From the NCBI GenBank assembly GCA_021325475.1, contig JAJPHA010000045.1:1-53667 (forward strand): a stretch of DNA of 53,667 bases, given 5' to 3'. This DNA is from Rhodanobacteraceae bacterium (GTDB taxonomy: Bacteria; Pseudomonadota; Gammaproteobacteria; Xanthomonadales; Rhodanobacteraceae). Of this stretch, positions 24,530 to 32,103 are shown one piece after another (position 1 is the first letter of the stretch; each line of letters starts with the position of its first letter). A program made the position numbers and the translations under genes. A model generated the notes under the pieces. That model saw only the letters and a program-made list of their open reading frames with translations, had not been told where the DNA came from and ran no database searches.

Positions 24530-26347
24530 TCAGAGGATCGATTCCAGGCCCGCGCCGAACGCGGTGACGATGCGCGTGTAGATCGTCTTCAACGGCAGTT
24601 TCACCTCGGGGAAGTCGCCGACATCCGCGTAGCACGCATAGAAACCGGGATCGCCGCGCGGCACCGGGGCGCAGCCGGGCTTGAGTTCGAAGCTCGAGGC
24701 GTAGCGGAACGGCCACAGGTCGAACACCGGCAAGGCGCTCGAGAGATCGCCGATGCGCTCGTTCAGGCGGCCGAGCCAGGTGCCGTGCTCGCGCCGGGCG
24801 ATGGTCCAGGCATTGGCTGGATCGCAGTCGGCGAGGATCGTCGCGCGCAGCCGCTGCGCGAAGCGGGCGTCCTCGATGATGAATCCCGATTCGGTGTTGA
24901 ACCGATCCGAGCGCGGATCGAAATTGTGCGAGCCGATCAGCGCGATGCGGCCGTCGATGACCAGCGACTTGGCGTGCAGGCCGAGGCGCACGCCGCCGCG
25001 CACGAGCGGGGCGCGGCCGTACTTGCGGTACCGCGCCTCCGCGGCGGGCGCGCGCGCGCCGAGCGTGGCGTAGTCGGCGACGAGATCGGCGGCCTCGGCG
25101 GGAAACGGCTTGAATTCGAAGATGTCGAAGCCGAGCTTGAGATAGCGCTTCTTGTACTTGTACGACAGTGCGTAGACGTAGAACGCGTCGGTCGCGGCGA
25201 GCGAGTTGGTCGACACCACGATGCGCAGGTCCGGATGGGCGCGACGCTGCTCGCGGAACACGCGCCGCGCGGTGCCGCTCAACACCAGGTATGGCGTCTG
25301 CAACACGATCTCCGAGCGCGCGCCCCGGACGAGTTCGAGGATGTGCCGGCTGAGCGCGCGGTTCTGCGCGTGGCCGGGGTCGTCGAGCTTGTCCGGCAGG
25401 TCGGCGAAGTATTCGACCGCGCCGACCTGCTCGGCCTGTGCCGCGAAGCGGGCACGGACGTACTCGGGATCGTCCGCGCGCGCGAGCAGCGCCGCCACCC
25501 GCGCCGGCGCGCGCCACGCGTGCGGCGCATAGCCCGGCGCGCGCACGCCGTCGGCGAGGATGCGCGCGGCAACGTCGCGCAGGCGGCTCAACGGCACGCT
25601 GCGCGGGTGGCGCCAGAAGCGCTCGAACGCGGCCCGCATCTGGCGCGCCGCCGGACCGGCGACGAGCACATCGCGGTCGCGGTAGTCGAATTCGTCGTCC
25701 CAGTCGTAGTAGCGGTTCTCGTAGTTGCGGCCGCCGGCGATGCCGATCGCGTCGTCGATCAGCAGCAGCTTGTCGTGCATGCGTTGGTTGAAGCGGAAAA
25801 AACAGCAGAGTATACCGGCGGCGAATTCGAGCGGCGGCGTGGTGGCGCGGTGGAACGTCGGGTTGTAGACCCGCAGCTCGAAGTTCACGTGGGCGCGGGC
25901 GAGCGCGGCGAGCAACTCGACGTCGTCGAGCGAGAACAGTTGATCCACCAGCACGCGCACGCTGACGCCGCGGCGCGCGGCGGCGACCAGCTCGTCGAGC
26001 ATGAGCTGGCCGGCGTCGTCGGCGGCGAAGAGGAAGGTCTGCACGTCGATGCTGCGCCGCGCGGCGCGCAGCAGGTGGATGCGCAGCAGCAAGGCGTCCT
26101 CGCCGCGCTCGAGCAGGTTGACGTAGTGCACCGGCGCGGTCGGGGTGGACGCGGCGAACGCGCGTGCGGCGAGCTCCTGATAGGGCGAGGCGCGCGCGCA
26201 GGCGTCGGCGCGCGCGCAGTCGAGCGCATGCGCCTGGGCCGCCGCGGCGGTGGCCGCGGCGCGGCGCGCGTGCAGGTGGTCCACCGCGCAGCCGCCGAGC
26301 AGCGCCGGCGCGAGCAGCAGCGCGCAGAGCGCCCGGCCGCGCCGCAT
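24530..26347 (-). CDS. Phospholipase-D-family lipoprotein, cardiolipin-synthase C-like
   Basis: A 605-residue protein with a lipoprotein signal (LLLAPALLGGCAVD, cysteine near residue 20). Two HKD catalytic motifs define the PLD superfamily: HDKLLLIDDAIGIAGGRN near residue 197 and HAKSLVIDGRIALIGSHNFD near residue 472. Spacing and surroundings (DVQTFLFAADDAGQLML, GRNYENRYYDWDDEFDYRDRDVL) resemble ClsC, which makes cardiolipin by phosphatidyl transfer. The lipidation signal suggests action on the periplasmic face. Codons around 25793-25816 (G-I-L-C-C-F-F-R) are unusually AT-rich. It overlaps the YceI gene by one base (TGATG), implying coupled translation. Confidence 0.85.
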   Translation of the reverse strand: MRRGRALCALLLAPALLGGCAVDHLHARRAAATAAAAQAHALDCARADACARASPYQELAARAFAASTPTAPVHYVNLLERGEDALLLRIHLLRAARRSIDVQTFLFAADDAGQLMLDELVAAARRGVSVRVLVDQLFSLDDVELLAALARAHVNFELRVYNPTFHRATTPPLEFAAGILCCFFRFNQRMHDKLLLIDDAIGIAGGRNYENRYYDWDDEFDYRDRDVLVAGPAARQMRAAFERFWRHPRSVPLSRLRDVAARILADGVRAPGYAPHAWRAPARVAALLARADDPEYVRARFAAQAEQVGAVEYFADLPDKLDDPGHAQNRALSRHILELVRGARSEIVLQTPYLVLSGTARRVFREQRRAHPDLRIVVSTNSLAATDAFYVYALSYKYKKRYLKLGFDIFEFKPFPAEAADLVADYATLGARAPAAEARYRKYGRAPLVRGGVRLGLHAKSLVIDGRIALIGSHNFDPRSDRFNTESGFIIEDARFAQRLRATILADCDPANAWTIARREHGTWLGRLNERIGDLSSALPVFDLWPFRYASSFELKPGCAPVPRGDPGFYACYADVGDFPEVKLPLKTIYTRIVTAFGAGLESIL

Positions 26348-26934
26348 CAGCCGGCTGCCGCGCCCGGCCGCACGTAGACGGCGAGCCGCAATTGCACGCG
26401 GTCGGCGAGCGTGCCGCGACGCGAGCGCATGTCGAAGTCGCTGCGGCGGATGCTGCCGGCGGCGCGCACCGGGCAGGTGCCGGCGAGTGGATCGGCGCAG
26501 ACCGGTGGCTCCAGCTCGAAGCGCACGTGCCGCGCCTTGCCGCGGATCGTCAGCAGGCCCTCGACCTCGCCGCCGCGCGTCAGACGTTGCAACGCGAAGG
26601 GTTCCGAGGCGAACGCGATCTGCGGATAGTGGGCGCTGTCGAAGAACTCCGCCGACTTGGCCCATGCCTCGTAACTGCGGCTGCGCATGTGCAGATCGTT
26701 GGTGTCGATGCGCGCCTCGACTTGCGCCGTGCCGTGGAACCGATCCAGCGTCAGCGTGCCGTGCACCGCGCCGAACTCGCCGCGCAGGCCGATCAGCCAC
26801 ATCAGCTTGACCTCGAATTCGGCCTGCGAGCGCACGTCGTCGAGGGCAAGCGCATCGCTGGCGGGCGCCGGCGCCGCGATCGCCGCCAGCAGCAGCACCG
26901 GCCACCAGCGCAGGATCGGGCGGGCGCGGCGCAT
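26347..26934 (-). CDS. YceI-family periplasmic protein
   Basis: A 195-residue exported protein of the YceI lipocalin-like family. It has a signal peptide (WWPVLLLAAIAAPAPAS), then the YceI strand order: VRSQAEFEVKLMWLIGLRGEFGAVHGTLTLD, VEARIDTNDLHMRSRSYEAWAKSAEFFDSAHYPQIAFAS, and LLTIRGKARHVRFELE. YceI proteins bind long isoprenoid or fatty amide lipids in a beta-barrel. Start ATG 26934 is chosen because it places a normal signal peptide at the N-terminus. It is coupled to the downstream phospholipase-D lipoprotein gene (TGATG), suggesting a shared role in envelope lipids; this is inference. Confidence 0.85.
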   Translation of the reverse strand: MRRARPILRWWPVLLLAAIAAPAPASDALALDDVRSQAEFEVKLMWLIGLRGEFGAVHGTLTLDRFHGTAQVEARIDTNDLHMRSRSYEAWAKSAEFFDSAHYPQIAFASEPFALQRLTRGGEVEGLLTIRGKARHVRFELEPPVCADPLAGTCPVRAAGSIRRSDFDMRSRRGTLADRVQLRLAVYVRPGAAAG

Positions 26935-26944
26935 CAGCGCACGG

Positions 26945-27409
26945 TCACGGCGACCAGAACGCGATGAGCCGCCCGCCGCCGGGCTCCGCGGCGCCATCGA
27001 GTTCGAACCAGGCGATGCCCGCCGGCGGCATGCCGCGGAAGTCGCCGGACTGGCCGGTGGCGAGCAGCGCGACCAGCGTCTCGAAGCCGGGGTTGTGGCC
27101 GACCAGCAGCAGCCGCGGCGCGTCGGGATGTTCGTCGATCAATGCCGCGAGCTGCCCGGCCGTCGCCTCGAATATGCGCGGCTCGAGGATCTCGCCGACC
27201 CGGCCGAGCGCGTGCGCGAGCGTCTGCTGCGTGCGCAGCGCCGGCGAACACAGCACGCGCGCGGGCAAGGCGTGGTGTGCGTCGAGCCACGCGCCGGCCG
27301 CCCGGGCCTCGGCCACGCCGCGCGGACTCAAGGCGCGGGCGAGGTCGTCCTGGCCCGGCTGGGCGCGCTCGGCGTGGGCGTGGCGCAGCAGGATCAGCTC
27401 GCGTTTCAT
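26945..27409 (-). CDS. sixA: Phosphohistidine phosphatase SixA
   Basis: A 154-residue histidine-phosphatase-superfamily enzyme. The catalytic LILLRHAHAER (RHG-type motif) is at residues 5-15, the second conserved segment is LCSPALRTQQTLAH, and the catalytic histidine is in LLVGHNPGFETLVALL. It has the short length and architecture of SixA, which removes phosphate from histidine phosphotransfer proteins such as ArcB or the nitrogen-PTS protein NPr. It lies 10 bp upstream of the YceI gene on the same strand. Confidence 0.88.
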   Translation of the reverse strand: MKRELILLRHAHAERAQPGQDDLARALSPRGVAEARAAGAWLDAHHALPARVLCSPALRTQQTLAHALGRVGEILEPRIFEATAGQLAALIDEHPDAPRLLLVGHNPGFETLVALLATGQSGDFRGMPPAGIAWFELDGAAEPGGGRLIAFWSP

Positions 27410-27451
27410 CGCCGTTTCGCCTCGCTTCGCCGAAAGCCTTCAGGCTGCGCC

Positions 27452-28084
27452 TCAAGCCTGCTTCTTCAACCAGCGCAGGAGTTTTTCCCAGTCCTCCTGA
27501 TGCGAACGGATCAACTCGGAGTGGTAGTCGAAGATGCTCTTGCCGAGGCCGGTGACGAGCACGTAGCCCTGGGTGTCGCGCAATTGCGCGACCAGCGGAA
27601 ACGGCAGCCGCTTCATCTCGTCGAGCGCCTCCTGCGAGGCCGTCGTCCACGGTTTGAGCCGATTGGCGACCAGACCGACCGCGACCTTGCCGCGCCGGAT
27701 CCGCGCCAACTGCGCCAGCTCGTGGAGAAACACCATGCTCGCTTCGAGATCGATGCGCGAGGGCAGCATCGGCACCAGCAGGATGTCGGCGCCGTCGAGC
27801 AGTTCGGCGAGTTCGCCCGGGCGGATGCCGGCGGGGCCGTCGATGATCACGCGCTCGGCGTCGGCGGGAATCCGGTCCGCCCAGTCGCGGCGCAGCGCCG
27901 AGAGACCCAGCACCGGCGCCGCCAGCGCCGCGCGCTTCTCCGCCCAGCGCAGGCTCGAGCCCTGGCGATCGGCATCCGCCAGCACCGTGCGCTTGCCGTC
28001 CTGGGCGAAGTAGCCGGCGATGTTGGTCGCGATCGTGGTCTTGCCGCAGCCGCCCTTGGAACTCGCCACCAGAATCTTCTGCAT
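27452..28084 (-). CDS. ParA/MinD-family ATPase, stand-alone
   Basis: A 210-residue P-loop ATPase with a deviant Walker A, SSKGGCGKTTIATNIAGYFA at residues 7-26 including the signature lysine, followed by VLADADRQGSS and the Walker B-like ERVIIDGPAGI. The C-terminus (FDYHSELIRSHQEDWEKLLRWLKKQ) is a probable amphipathic helix. There is no parB or parS nearby, so it is not the chromosomal segregation locus; such orphan ParA proteins position large complexes in other systems. ATG 28084 follows GGAGAGG (minus strand). It lies 42 bp upstream of sixA. Confidence 0.83.
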   Translation of the reverse strand: MQKILVASSKGGCGKTTIATNIAGYFAQDGKRTVLADADRQGSSLRWAEKRAALAAPVLGLSALRRDWADRIPADAERVIIDGPAGIRPGELAELLDGADILLVPMLPSRIDLEASMVFLHELAQLARIRRGKVAVGLVANRLKPWTTASQEALDEMKRLPFPLVAQLRDTQGYVLVTGLGKSIFDYHSELIRSHQEDWEKLLRWLKKQA

Positions 28085-28151
28085 GAGCGCCTCTCCGCGT
28101 GGGGCAAAGCGCGCCAAGGGTACAACGGCCGCCGGCGCCGGCGAAAGCGCG

Positions 28152-29213
28152 CTACGGCACGGCCACGCCGTCCGCGGGCGGCTGCCAATCGGCGGGCGGT
28201 TCGAGCGCGACACCCTGGCTGCGCAGCACCGCGTAGACCGCGCCGGTCTCGGTGCCGGTGTCGTCGAGCGCCTGCAGGTAGACGCGGGTCACGTCCGGAT
28301 CGTCGGCCAGGCGTTCGGCGAGATCGCCGATGCGCAGCGCATGCCAGGCGAGCGCGCGTTGCGCCGCCTTCGCCGCCGCGGTATCGGCGTCCGCCGGCAG
28401 CCAGGCGAGCCATTGGCGGATGCCGAAATTCTGTGCGCCGAGACTGCCGGCGACCGCCAGCTTCTTCGCCACTGTCAGGCAATCGGCGGCGAGATCCTTG
28501 TCCTTGGCGGCGTCGCGACAGGCGCCGGTGAGCGCCTCGCGCACCGGCGGCAGGATCGCCGCCGCCGCGCCGGCCGCGGTGATCAGACGATAGCCCTCGT
28601 CGCTGGCATTGAGCTGGCCGCTGGCGCGGATCACCTCGTCGCCGACCGGCAGGATGCGCTCGCCCGCCACGATCAGGGCGAGCAGTTTGCCGAAGTAGTC
28701 GTCGAACCGCGGCGCTTGCGCCGCGCTGGTCAGGGCGGCGCGCGCGGCCGGCGCGTCCTTGGCGCGCTCGGCGCGCAGCAGCGAAAGCAGCCACACCGCG
28801 GCGTTCTGCGCATCGAGGTTCTCGAGCTTTTGCAGGGTTTCGGTCTGCGGACAGGGCTGGTCGGTGGCGTGGCAGTCGACGCCCGCGGTCACCCACCACA
28901 CCCGCACGTCGTCGGGCGCCGCGGCCTGGGCGCGGGCGAGCAGCGCCGGCGGCTTGAGCGCGGCGGGACGGTGCGCGTCGTTGGCGTCGGGCACGGCGAG
29001 CACGGCGGCGGCGAGCAGCGCCGGCGCGTCGGCGCGCAGCGCCAGCAGGTTGATTTCGTCGCGCCGGAATTGCGTCACCCGTTGCTCGGGCGTGAGCTCG
29101 GCGGCCGCCTCGGTCTTGGCCTTGCTCGCGGTGGGCGCCGCCGCGGGAGCCGCCGGCTGCGGCTGGGCGGCGGCGGCGAGCGGCAGCAGCAGAAAAAGTA
29201 TACAACGTGGCAT
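28152..29213 (-). CDS. Secreted or periplasmic protein of unknown function
   Basis: I do not recognise a family. The 353-residue product has a short signal peptide (MPRCILFLLLPLAAAAQPQPA), an Ala/Pro/Lys linker to about residue 40, then an all-helical, alanine-rich body suggestive of a TPR-like solenoid (ALLAAAVLAVP, ALLARAQAAAP, AAVWLLSLLRAERAKDAPAARAALTSAAQ). Cysteines near residues 113-120 (DCHATDQPC) and 231-243 could form disulfides. The first eight codons include CCA, CGT, TGT, ATA, CTT and TTT, all rare for this genome. It lies 67 bp upstream of the ParA gene on the same strand. Confidence 0.65.
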   Translation of the reverse strand: MPRCILFLLLPLAAAAQPQPAAPAAAPTASKAKTEAAAELTPEQRVTQFRRDEINLLALRADAPALLAAAVLAVPDANDAHRPAALKPPALLARAQAAAPDDVRVWWVTAGVDCHATDQPCPQTETLQKLENLDAQNAAVWLLSLLRAERAKDAPAARAALTSAAQAPRFDDYFGKLLALIVAGERILPVGDEVIRASGQLNASDEGYRLITAAGAAAAILPPVREALTGACRDAAKDKDLAADCLTVAKKLAVAGSLGAQNFGIRQWLAWLPADADTAAAKAAQRALAWHALRIGDLAERLADDPDVTRVYLQALDDTGTETGAVYAVLRSQGVALEPPADWQPPADGVAVP

Positions 29214-29270
29214 GACGTGCGCCCCTCGATGCGGGCGCGCAGTGTAGCGCGACGCCGCATGAGCGGCAGC

Positions 29271-30971
29271 TTAATACCCCGCGGCCTGGCCGTCCTTGCG
29301 GCCCTCCGAGGCGCCGACATACACCCGGTGCCGCGCGTCCCACCCGATCGCCTGGTAGCCGCCGTAGGGACCGTCGGCCCAGGTGACGTGATGACCCTTC
29401 TCCATCAGCGCGCGGATCGTCTCGTAGGGAAAGCCCGATTCGAGCTCGACCTCGCCGCCGTCGCGCATTTCCGTCGCCTGGCCTTCCGGTTCGGTGGCGC
29501 CCTCGTGCTGGATGCGCGGCGCGTCGCCCGCTTCCTGCAGATTCATGCCGAAGTCGATGAGGTTCATCACGATCTGGACGTGGCCCTGCGGCTGCATGCC
29601 GCCGCCCATCACGCCGAAGCTGAGCCACGGCTTGCCGTCCTTGGTGATGAAGCTCGGGATGATGGTATGGAACGGGCGCTTGCCCGGCGCGAAGGCATTG
29701 GGATGGTCGGCTTTCAGCACGAACAACTGGCCGCGATCCTGCAACACGAAGCCCAGGCCCGGCGGCGTCATGCCCGAGCCCATGCCGCGATAGTTCGACT
29801 GGATCAGCGACACCATGTTGCCCCATGGGTCCGCGGTGGTGAGATAGATCGTGTCGCCCTGTTCGAGCGGCGGATCGACCGGCGCGACGCTGCGCATGGC
29901 ACGATCCAGCGAGATGCGCTGGCGCTGTGCCGCGGCGTACTCCTTGGACAGGAGTTTCTGGATCGGCGTCTTGAAAAAATCGGGATCGGCGTAGAGGTGG
30001 GCGCGGTCCTCCCAGGCGAGCTTCTTCGCCTCGACGAACAGGTGCACATGCTCGGGGCTGCCGAAGCCGTATTTCTTCAGGTCGTAGCCTTCCAGCACGT
30101 TGAGCATCTCGAGCGCCGCCAGGCCCTGTCCGTTCGGCGGCAGCTCCCAGACGTCGTAACCGCGGTAGTTGGTCGAGATCGGCTCGACCCATTCGCCGTG
30201 GTGCGCGGCCAGATCCTCGTAGGCGAGGAAGCCGCCGTTGGCCTTGACGTAGTCGCCGATCACGTGGGCGATGCGGCCCTTGTAGAAGGCGTCGCGGCCC
30301 TGGTTCGCGATCGTTTCGAGGGTGGCGGCCAAATTGGGATTTTTCCAGATTTCCCCTTTTTCCGGCGCGCGGCCGTCGAGGGTCATCTGCTCCTTGAAGC
30401 CGGGGAATCGGCTCAGCGCCGGTACCGACAGTTTCCAGTAGAACGCGATCAGCTCGGTCACCGGAAAGCCTTCGCGCGCGTAGCGGATCGCCGGCGCGAG
30501 ATCGTCCTTGATCGACAGCTTGCCGAAGCGGTCGTGCAGCGCGAACCAGCCGTCCACGCAGCCCGGCACGTTCACCGGCAGCGGCCCCAGTGCGGGAATC
30601 TCGCGCAGGCCGTGATCGAGGAAATACTGGAGCGACAGCGCTTTCGGCGAGCGCCCCGAGCCGTTGTAGCCGTAGAGCTTCCTCGTCTTCGCATCCCACA
30701 CCAGCGCGAACAGATCGCCGCCGATGCCGTTCGACACCGGCTCCATCAGACCGAGCGCGGCATTGGCCGCGATCGCGGCATCCACCGCCGTGCCGCCGCG
30801 CTTGAGGATGTCGAGCCCGATCTGGGTGGCGAGCGGATGCGAGGTCGCCACCATGCCGTGCGCGGCGATCACCTCCGAACGGGTGGCGAACGGCTTGCCG
30901 GTGATGCGGTCGGCGGCGTGGGCGGCGAGGGCGATGCTCGCGGCGAGAACGGCGGCGAGGCTCCGGATCAT
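29271..30971 (-). CDS. ggt: Gamma-glutamyltranspeptidase
   Basis: A 566-residue periplasmic N-terminal-nucleophile hydrolase that cleaves glutathione and other gamma-glutamyl compounds. It has a signal peptide (LAAVLAASIALAAHAA), then VATSHPLATQIGLDILKRGGTAVDAAIAANAALGLMEP, the canonical start of the large subunit, and NGIGGDLFALVWD. Autocleavage should occur before the threonine in GDTIYLTTADPWGNMVSLIQSN near residue 365, where the more common TTH is replaced by DTI. The small subunit carries FGVMGGGMQPQGHVQIVMNLIDFGMNLQEAGDAPR. A run near 30329-30366 is rich in A/T codons (Lys AAA, Asn AAT). ATG at 30969-30971. Confidence 0.92.
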   Translation of the reverse strand: MIRSLAAVLAASIALAAHAADRITGKPFATRSEVIAAHGMVATSHPLATQIGLDILKRGGTAVDAAIAANAALGLMEPVSNGIGGDLFALVWDAKTRKLYGYNGSGRSPKALSLQYFLDHGLREIPALGPLPVNVPGCVDGWFALHDRFGKLSIKDDLAPAIRYAREGFPVTELIAFYWKLSVPALSRFPGFKEQMTLDGRAPEKGEIWKNPNLAATLETIANQGRDAFYKGRIAHVIGDYVKANGGFLAYEDLAAHHGEWVEPISTNYRGYDVWELPPNGQGLAALEMLNVLEGYDLKKYGFGSPEHVHLFVEAKKLAWEDRAHLYADPDFFKTPIQKLLSKEYAAAQRQRISLDRAMRSVAPVDPPLEQGDTIYLTTADPWGNMVSLIQSNYRGMGSGMTPPGLGFVLQDRGQLFVLKADHPNAFAPGKRPFHTIIPSFITKDGKPWLSFGVMGGGMQPQGHVQIVMNLIDFGMNLQEAGDAPRIQHEGATEPEGQATEMRDGGEVELESGFPYETIRALMEKGHHVTWADGPYGGYQAIGWDARHRVYVGASEGRKDGQAAGY

Positions 30972-31054
30972 GGCGGGTCTCCGGCGGGGACGGGCCGACA
31001 GTGTAGCGCCGCGGCGGGCGCGGCGGGCGCTCACCGGCGCATCGCGCCGCGCGA

Positions 31055-31912
31055 CTAGTCCGCCAGCGCCTCCCTCAGGAACTCCGGCAGCGCCAGCGCC
31101 GCGCGATGCGTTTCGGCGTTGTAGTAGCGCGTCGGGAACGGCTTGGCGGCGGCGCCGCGCTCGCGGAAGTCGGCGAGATCGGCGCCCTTGCGCGCGAGCG
31201 TCGCGCTCCACCAGCCGGTCGGATAGCACGGCTGCGGGAAGGTGAGCGTGCGCAGCGCGTGGAAGCCGGCGGCCTTCATCGCCTTGCGGATGTTCTTGAG
31301 CAGCGGCAGGTGCGCCAGCGGCGATTCGCTCTGCTGCACTAAAATGCCGCCGTGGCGCAGCGCGCGCCAACAGGAGCGGTAGAACGCCTCGTTGAACAAG
31401 CCCTCGGCCGGGCCGATCGGATCGGTCGAATCGACGATGACCACGTCGAGCGATTCGGCGGCGCACTCGGCCATCCAGCGGATGCCGTCGGTGAACAGCA
31501 GCTGCGCACGCGGATCGCCATTCGCTTCGCACAGCTCGGGAAAGTATTGCTCGGCCAGCCGCGTGACGCGCTCGTCGATCTCGACCTGCACCACGCTTTC
31601 GACTTCCTCGTGCTTGAGCACCTCGCGCAGCGTGCCGCAGTCGCCGCCGCCGATGATCGCCACGCGCTTGGCGCGCGGGTGGGTGAACAGCGCCGGGTGC
31701 GACATCATCTCGTGGTAGAGGAAATTGTCGCGCGTGGTCACCATCATGCAGCCGTCGATCACCATCAGCCTGCCCCAGTCGGTGGTGTCGTAGATCTCGA
31801 TCGACTGGAACGGCGTCTGTTCCGCGTGCAGCCGTGCGCGCACGCGGAAACCGATCGACGAGCCGGAGTAGTCGTGTTGCTCGTGGTACCAGGACGGGGT
31901 CGGCGACGACAT
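31055..31912 (-). CDS. speE: Spermidine synthase
   Basis: Transfers an aminopropyl group from decarboxylated S-adenosylmethionine to putrescine. The 285 residues fit SpeE. Visible blocks are WYHEQHDYSGSSIGFRV, TDWGRLMVIDGCMMVTTRDNFLYHEMMSHP, the nucleotide loop VAIIGGGDCGTLREVLKH, VEIDERVT, the catalytic VIVDSTDPIGPAEGLF, and QSESPLAHLPLL. It is transcribed away from speA, and the two products act in the same pathway. The ATG is at 31910-31912; the divergent gap is 191 bp with promoter-like sites for both genes. Confidence 0.95.
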   Translation of the reverse strand: MSSPTPSWYHEQHDYSGSSIGFRVRARLHAEQTPFQSIEIYDTTDWGRLMVIDGCMMVTTRDNFLYHEMMSHPALFTHPRAKRVAIIGGGDCGTLREVLKHEEVESVVQVEIDERVTRLAEQYFPELCEANGDPRAQLLFTDGIRWMAECAAESLDVVIVDSTDPIGPAEGLFNEAFYRSCWRALRHGGILVQQSESPLAHLPLLKNIRKAMKAAGFHALRTLTFPQPCYPTGWWSATLARKGADLADFRERGAAAKPFPTRYYNAETHRAALALPEFLREALAD

Positions 31913-31944
31913 GGCGGCAGTGCGCTCGGGCCGGAGGGGCCGCG

Positions 31945-31973
31945 ATTGTACCGGTTCCGCGGGCGCTGAACAT
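31945..31973 (-). promoter_or_regulatory. Candidate speE promoter
   Basis: On the minus strand, TACAAT at 31950-31945 with a weak -35 area at about 31967-31973. The start site would be near 31938, 26 bp before the speE ATG. Confidence 0.45.
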
Positions 31974-31995
31974 GCGCCGGGCGCGACGCTACAAT
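31966..31995 (+). promoter_or_regulatory. Candidate speA promoter
   Basis: CTGAAC (31966-31971), an 18-bp spacer and TACAAT (31990-31995). Its -35 region overlaps that of the divergent speE promoter, so one bound protein could affect both. The leader to speA would be about 100 nt. Confidence 0.45.
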
Positions 31996-32103
31996 GGCGC
32001 GCCGCCGGCCCCGCGGCGTCCCAGGCTTCCGGCCGGCGAGATTCCCGCGTCAAGGCCCGCCGCTGCGACGTTCGCCAATTCGTTGTCCGTGGAGAGCGAG
32101 ACG

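Noticed and set aside
27452-28084. ParA gene as evidence of an origin-proximal parABS locus or plasmid
   Set aside because: No parB, parS or replication genes are present, and the neighbours are unrelated envelope genes.
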